This document shows positions 6,524-7,435 of a stretch of 7,435 nt of DNA, piece after piece. The notes under the pieces were generated by a model, which made no database searches, was not told the origin of the DNA, and was given only the letters and a program-made list of their open reading frames with translations. Every line of letters starts with the position of its first letter. The stretch's first letter is position 1. Origin of the DNA: Methylococcaceae bacterium UBA659 (lineage in GTDB: Bacteria; Pseudomonadota; Gammaproteobacteria; Methylococcales; Methylomonadaceae); contig DBNZ01000153.1 in the NCBI GenBank assembly GCA_002299495.1, positions 1,698 through 9,132 on the forward strand, given 5' to 3'. The position numbers were made by a program, and so were the translations under genes.

Positions 6524-6886
6524 TTACCAAAAGAAAAATGGATTCTTGGTGACGGCGACCATGCCGATGTAGACAAAGCAAGCCATCGCCCCGGAAAAGG
6601 CCAGCCAACGTCGGCCGCCGCGACTGCGCATGGTGACTATGCCTAAGCCGATGTAGCCGACGAGGGCGATCAGTTTGGCGGCCAGCCAACCGTGGCCGGT
6701 GGTAGCCCATGAACCTTGCACGGCCAGGGCGATGCCGCTAAGCAACAACAGGCTGTCAATGACATGCGGGGCGATCTTAAGCCATTTTTGTTTGAGCAAC
6801 TGCGGTTGGGTTTCGGACAAGATGACCCGGCCAACAAAGCTGGAGATAGCGATCAACACGAATAAAAGGTGAAAGGTTTTTAACAT
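6524..6886 (-). CDS. SirB2-family small integral membrane protein
   Basis: A 120-residue protein with four hydrophobic segments, at about residues 1-24, 40-59, 66-86 and 95-113. The sequence matches the SirB2 family (named after the Salmonella invasion regulator region) in its opening LKTFHLLFVLIAISSFVGR, the KIAPHVIDSLLLLSGIAL block and the GWLAAKLIALVGYIGLGIV segment. Length is normal for the family. The biochemical function of SirB2 proteins is not established; many gammaproteobacteria carry one outside any virulence locus. The start ATG (6884-6886) has AGGTGG about 4-5 bases upstream on the minus strand. Its neighbours are gene-poor DNA and a transposase relic, so context does not help assign a role. 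Confidence 0.9.
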   Translation of the reverse strand: MLKTFHLLFVLIAISSFVGRVILSETQPQLLKQKWLKIAPHVIDSLLLLSGIALAVQGSWATTGHGWLAAKLIALVGYIGLGIVTMRSRGGRRWLAFSGAMACFVYIGMVAVTKNPFFFW

Positions 6887-7034
6887 GGAGCCACCTGTGG
6901 GCAGTTAATAAATTCGGTTGCCGTCGGACTAGAGGCAACGCTATTAAGTTTCTGTCGCTTCAGTTCCGCCAGCAATCAGGACAAGGCTTTGTGTTTAGTC
7001 CCACATTTAACTGGAATAAAAACATCCCGAACTC

Positions 7035-7051
7035 AAGGAGCAAAAACTATG
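7035..7051 (+). promoter_or_regulatory. Ribosome binding site and start codon of the broken IS481-type transposase
   Basis: AAGGAG at 7035-7040 lies 8 bases before ATG 7049-7051, a near-ideal arrangement. It fixes the start of the relic gene that follows, even though translation would now stop after 13 codons. Confidence 0.75.
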
Positions 7052-7075
7052 GCACAAACACTACACGGCACAGCC

Positions 7076-7111
7076 ATTTATGCCCTGTAGGGTATTTATG
7101 CCCTGTAGGGT
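7076..7111 (+). repeat. Tandem pair of 18-bp repeats (copies 1 and 2)
   Basis: ATTTATGCCCTGTAGGGT occurs at 7076-7093 and again, identical and without a gap, at 7094-7111. Each unit contains the near-palindrome CCCT-GT-AGGG. Because the unit is 18 bases, the pair keeps the surrounding reading frame but inserts one TAG per copy. Confidence 0.95.
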
Positions 7112-7115
7112 GCGA

Positions 7116-7145
7116 CCACGCCCGCCGTGGATGACGATTCCACGG
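7116..7145. repeat. Three-arm alternating inverted repeat just after repeat copy 2
   Basis: CCACG (7116-7120), CGTGG (7126-7130) and CCACGG (7140-7145) can form either of two mutually exclusive hairpins: 7116-7130 with loop CCCGC, or 7125-7145 with a 9-base loop. It lies directly next to the tandem 18-bp repeats and may belong to a longer palindromic element of which the 18-mer is the conserved edge. Confidence 0.55.
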
Positions 7146-7194
7146 ATGCAGGAGGTAGAATCGCGTCTGGAACAGCGATCGAGAGCAACGCACG

Positions 7195-7212
7195 ATTTAT
7201 GCCCCAGAGGGT
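7195..7212 (+). repeat. 18-bp repeat, copy 3 (diverged)
   Basis: ATTTATGCCCCAGAGGGT matches copies 1 and 2 except for three bases in the centre (CAG for TGT), which shortens the palindromic stem. It is immediately followed by AC and then block 2 of the transposase relic. Confidence 0.85.
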
Positions 7213-7342
7213 ACAACAAACGCACGGATACCGCCACCACCTTCCGCGAAAATGCCCTGACGCAGTACCCGTTTAAAATCGAGAAAATCCTCGCCGACGC
7301 AACCCGGGAAGCCGGCAGCGGCCAACGGCATGAAATTCGGCT

Positions 7343-7360
7343 ATTTATGCCCTTTAGGGT
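7343..7360 (+). repeat. 18-bp repeat, copy 4
   Basis: ATTTATGCCCTTTAGGGT differs from copies 1 and 2 by one base and keeps the CCCT..AGGG palindrome. It is followed by ACGAC, close to the GCGAC after copy 2, so the conserved unit may extend to about 23 bases. Transposase block 3 begins just after it. Confidence 0.92.
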
Positions 7361-7412
7361 ACGACTCGGTAGACGTATTGAAAACGCATCTGTACCACTG
7401 CCAGTTAAGCTA

Positions 7413-7431
7413 TGGTTTCAATCTGAAACCA
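7413..7431. repeat. 8-bp perfect hairpin at the window edge
   Basis: TGGTTTCA (7413-7420) pairs with TGAAACCA (7424-7431) around the loop ATC. It overlaps the end of the transposase relic. It could be a terminator-like or element-end structure; the sequence beyond is not available. Confidence 0.6.
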
Positions 7432-7435
7432 CATA

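Larger units (their letters stand above)
7049..7435 (+). pseudogene. IS481-type transposase relic, broken by 18-bp repeats and deletions (runs off window)
   Basis: Three protein blocks can be read. Block 1 (from ATG 7049) gives MAQTLHGTA, then two repeat copies each bringing an in-frame TAG (7088, 7106), then ATTPAV in the same frame from 7112. Without the repeats this resembles the IS481 N-terminus known in forms such as MGQVLHGSATTT. Block 2 (frame of 7215, right after the third repeat) gives YNKRTDTATTF, then NALTQYPFKIEKILADAT, like the IS481 core segment with A..FL..L....PF.I..ILTDNG. The catalytic TDNG reads ADAT here, so the aspartate context is damaged. Block 3 (frame of 7363, right after the fourth repeat) gives DSVDVLKTHLY, like the NGRI-DVLKTHRF region. 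The residues between the last two blocks, normally over 50 with the catalytic Glu, are absent. The family assignment rests on short matches from memory and is moderate; that the gene is broken is clear. Confidence 0.6.

Noticed and set aside
7088..7108. Programmed TAG readthrough (recoding) in the repeat-bearing ORF
   Set aside because: The TAG codons come with the inserted repeats, the downstream sequence soon changes frame, and no recoding machinery or element is visible.
7076..7435. 18-bp repeats as a CRISPR array or a dyad-repeat origin
   Set aside because: Copy spacing is 18, 101 and 148 bases, so there are no uniform spacers. The unit is too short for a CRISPR repeat, and there are no cas genes or replication genes nearby.
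7146..7435. Open frame of about 96 codons from ATG 7146 to the window end as an intact gene
   Set aside because: It runs through two copies of the repeat, and only its middle resembles a protein family. The later IS481-like block is in another frame, so it is a by-product of the decayed transposase.

Overview
This looks like chromosomal DNA of a gammaproteobacterium of moderate G+C content. The RdgC protein, the Lpp/OprI-type lipoprotein and the SirB2-type membrane protein all point to that class. The PGM1-type phosphoglucomutase, the sterol-desaturase-family enzyme and the load of decayed insertion sequences would fit a methanotroph-like genome (Methylococcales). That last placement is inference; no methane-oxidation gene is in the window.

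Layout. At 1-711 is the 3' part of rdgC (+), ending at a strong bidirectional terminator. On the minus strand follow an Lpp-like outer-membrane lipoprotein (781-1059) and, upstream of it in transcription order, a periplasmic L,D-transpeptidase (1146-1688). Divergent from these is a complete alpha-phosphoglucomutase gene (1759-3393, +). At 3528-4492 lies a wrecked IS66-family element: tnpA is frameshifted at a 9-G tract, tnpB is frameshifted and truncated, and tnpC has lost its middle and its end. A sterol desaturase/fatty acid hydroxylase family membrane enzyme runs on the minus strand (4568-5566). About 480 bp of gene-poor DNA follow, then a small uncharacterised ORF (6045-6260, +) and a SirB2-family membrane protein (6524-6886, -).

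The last 390 bases are the most unusual. A well-placed ribosome binding site and start codon open what reads as an IS481-type transposase N-terminus. It is broken after nine codons by two tandem copies of an 18-bp partly palindromic repeat, consensus ATTTATGCCCYNNAGGGT. Two more copies lie at 7195 and 7343. Recognisable transposase-like blocks resume beside each of these, in different reading frames, so the repeats appear to sit at the breakpoints of the relic.

How the genes work together. The clearest functional link is the lipoprotein/L,D-transpeptidase pair. The lipoprotein ends in a lysine, as E. coli Lpp does, and the neighbouring enzyme belongs to the family that attaches that lysine to peptidoglycan. 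The other intact genes (recombination control, glucose-phosphate interconversion, lipid hydroxylation or desaturation, SirB2) look like independent housekeeping or accessory units separated by mobile-element debris. I see no CRISPR array, tRNA or rRNA, and no complete new multi-gene system.
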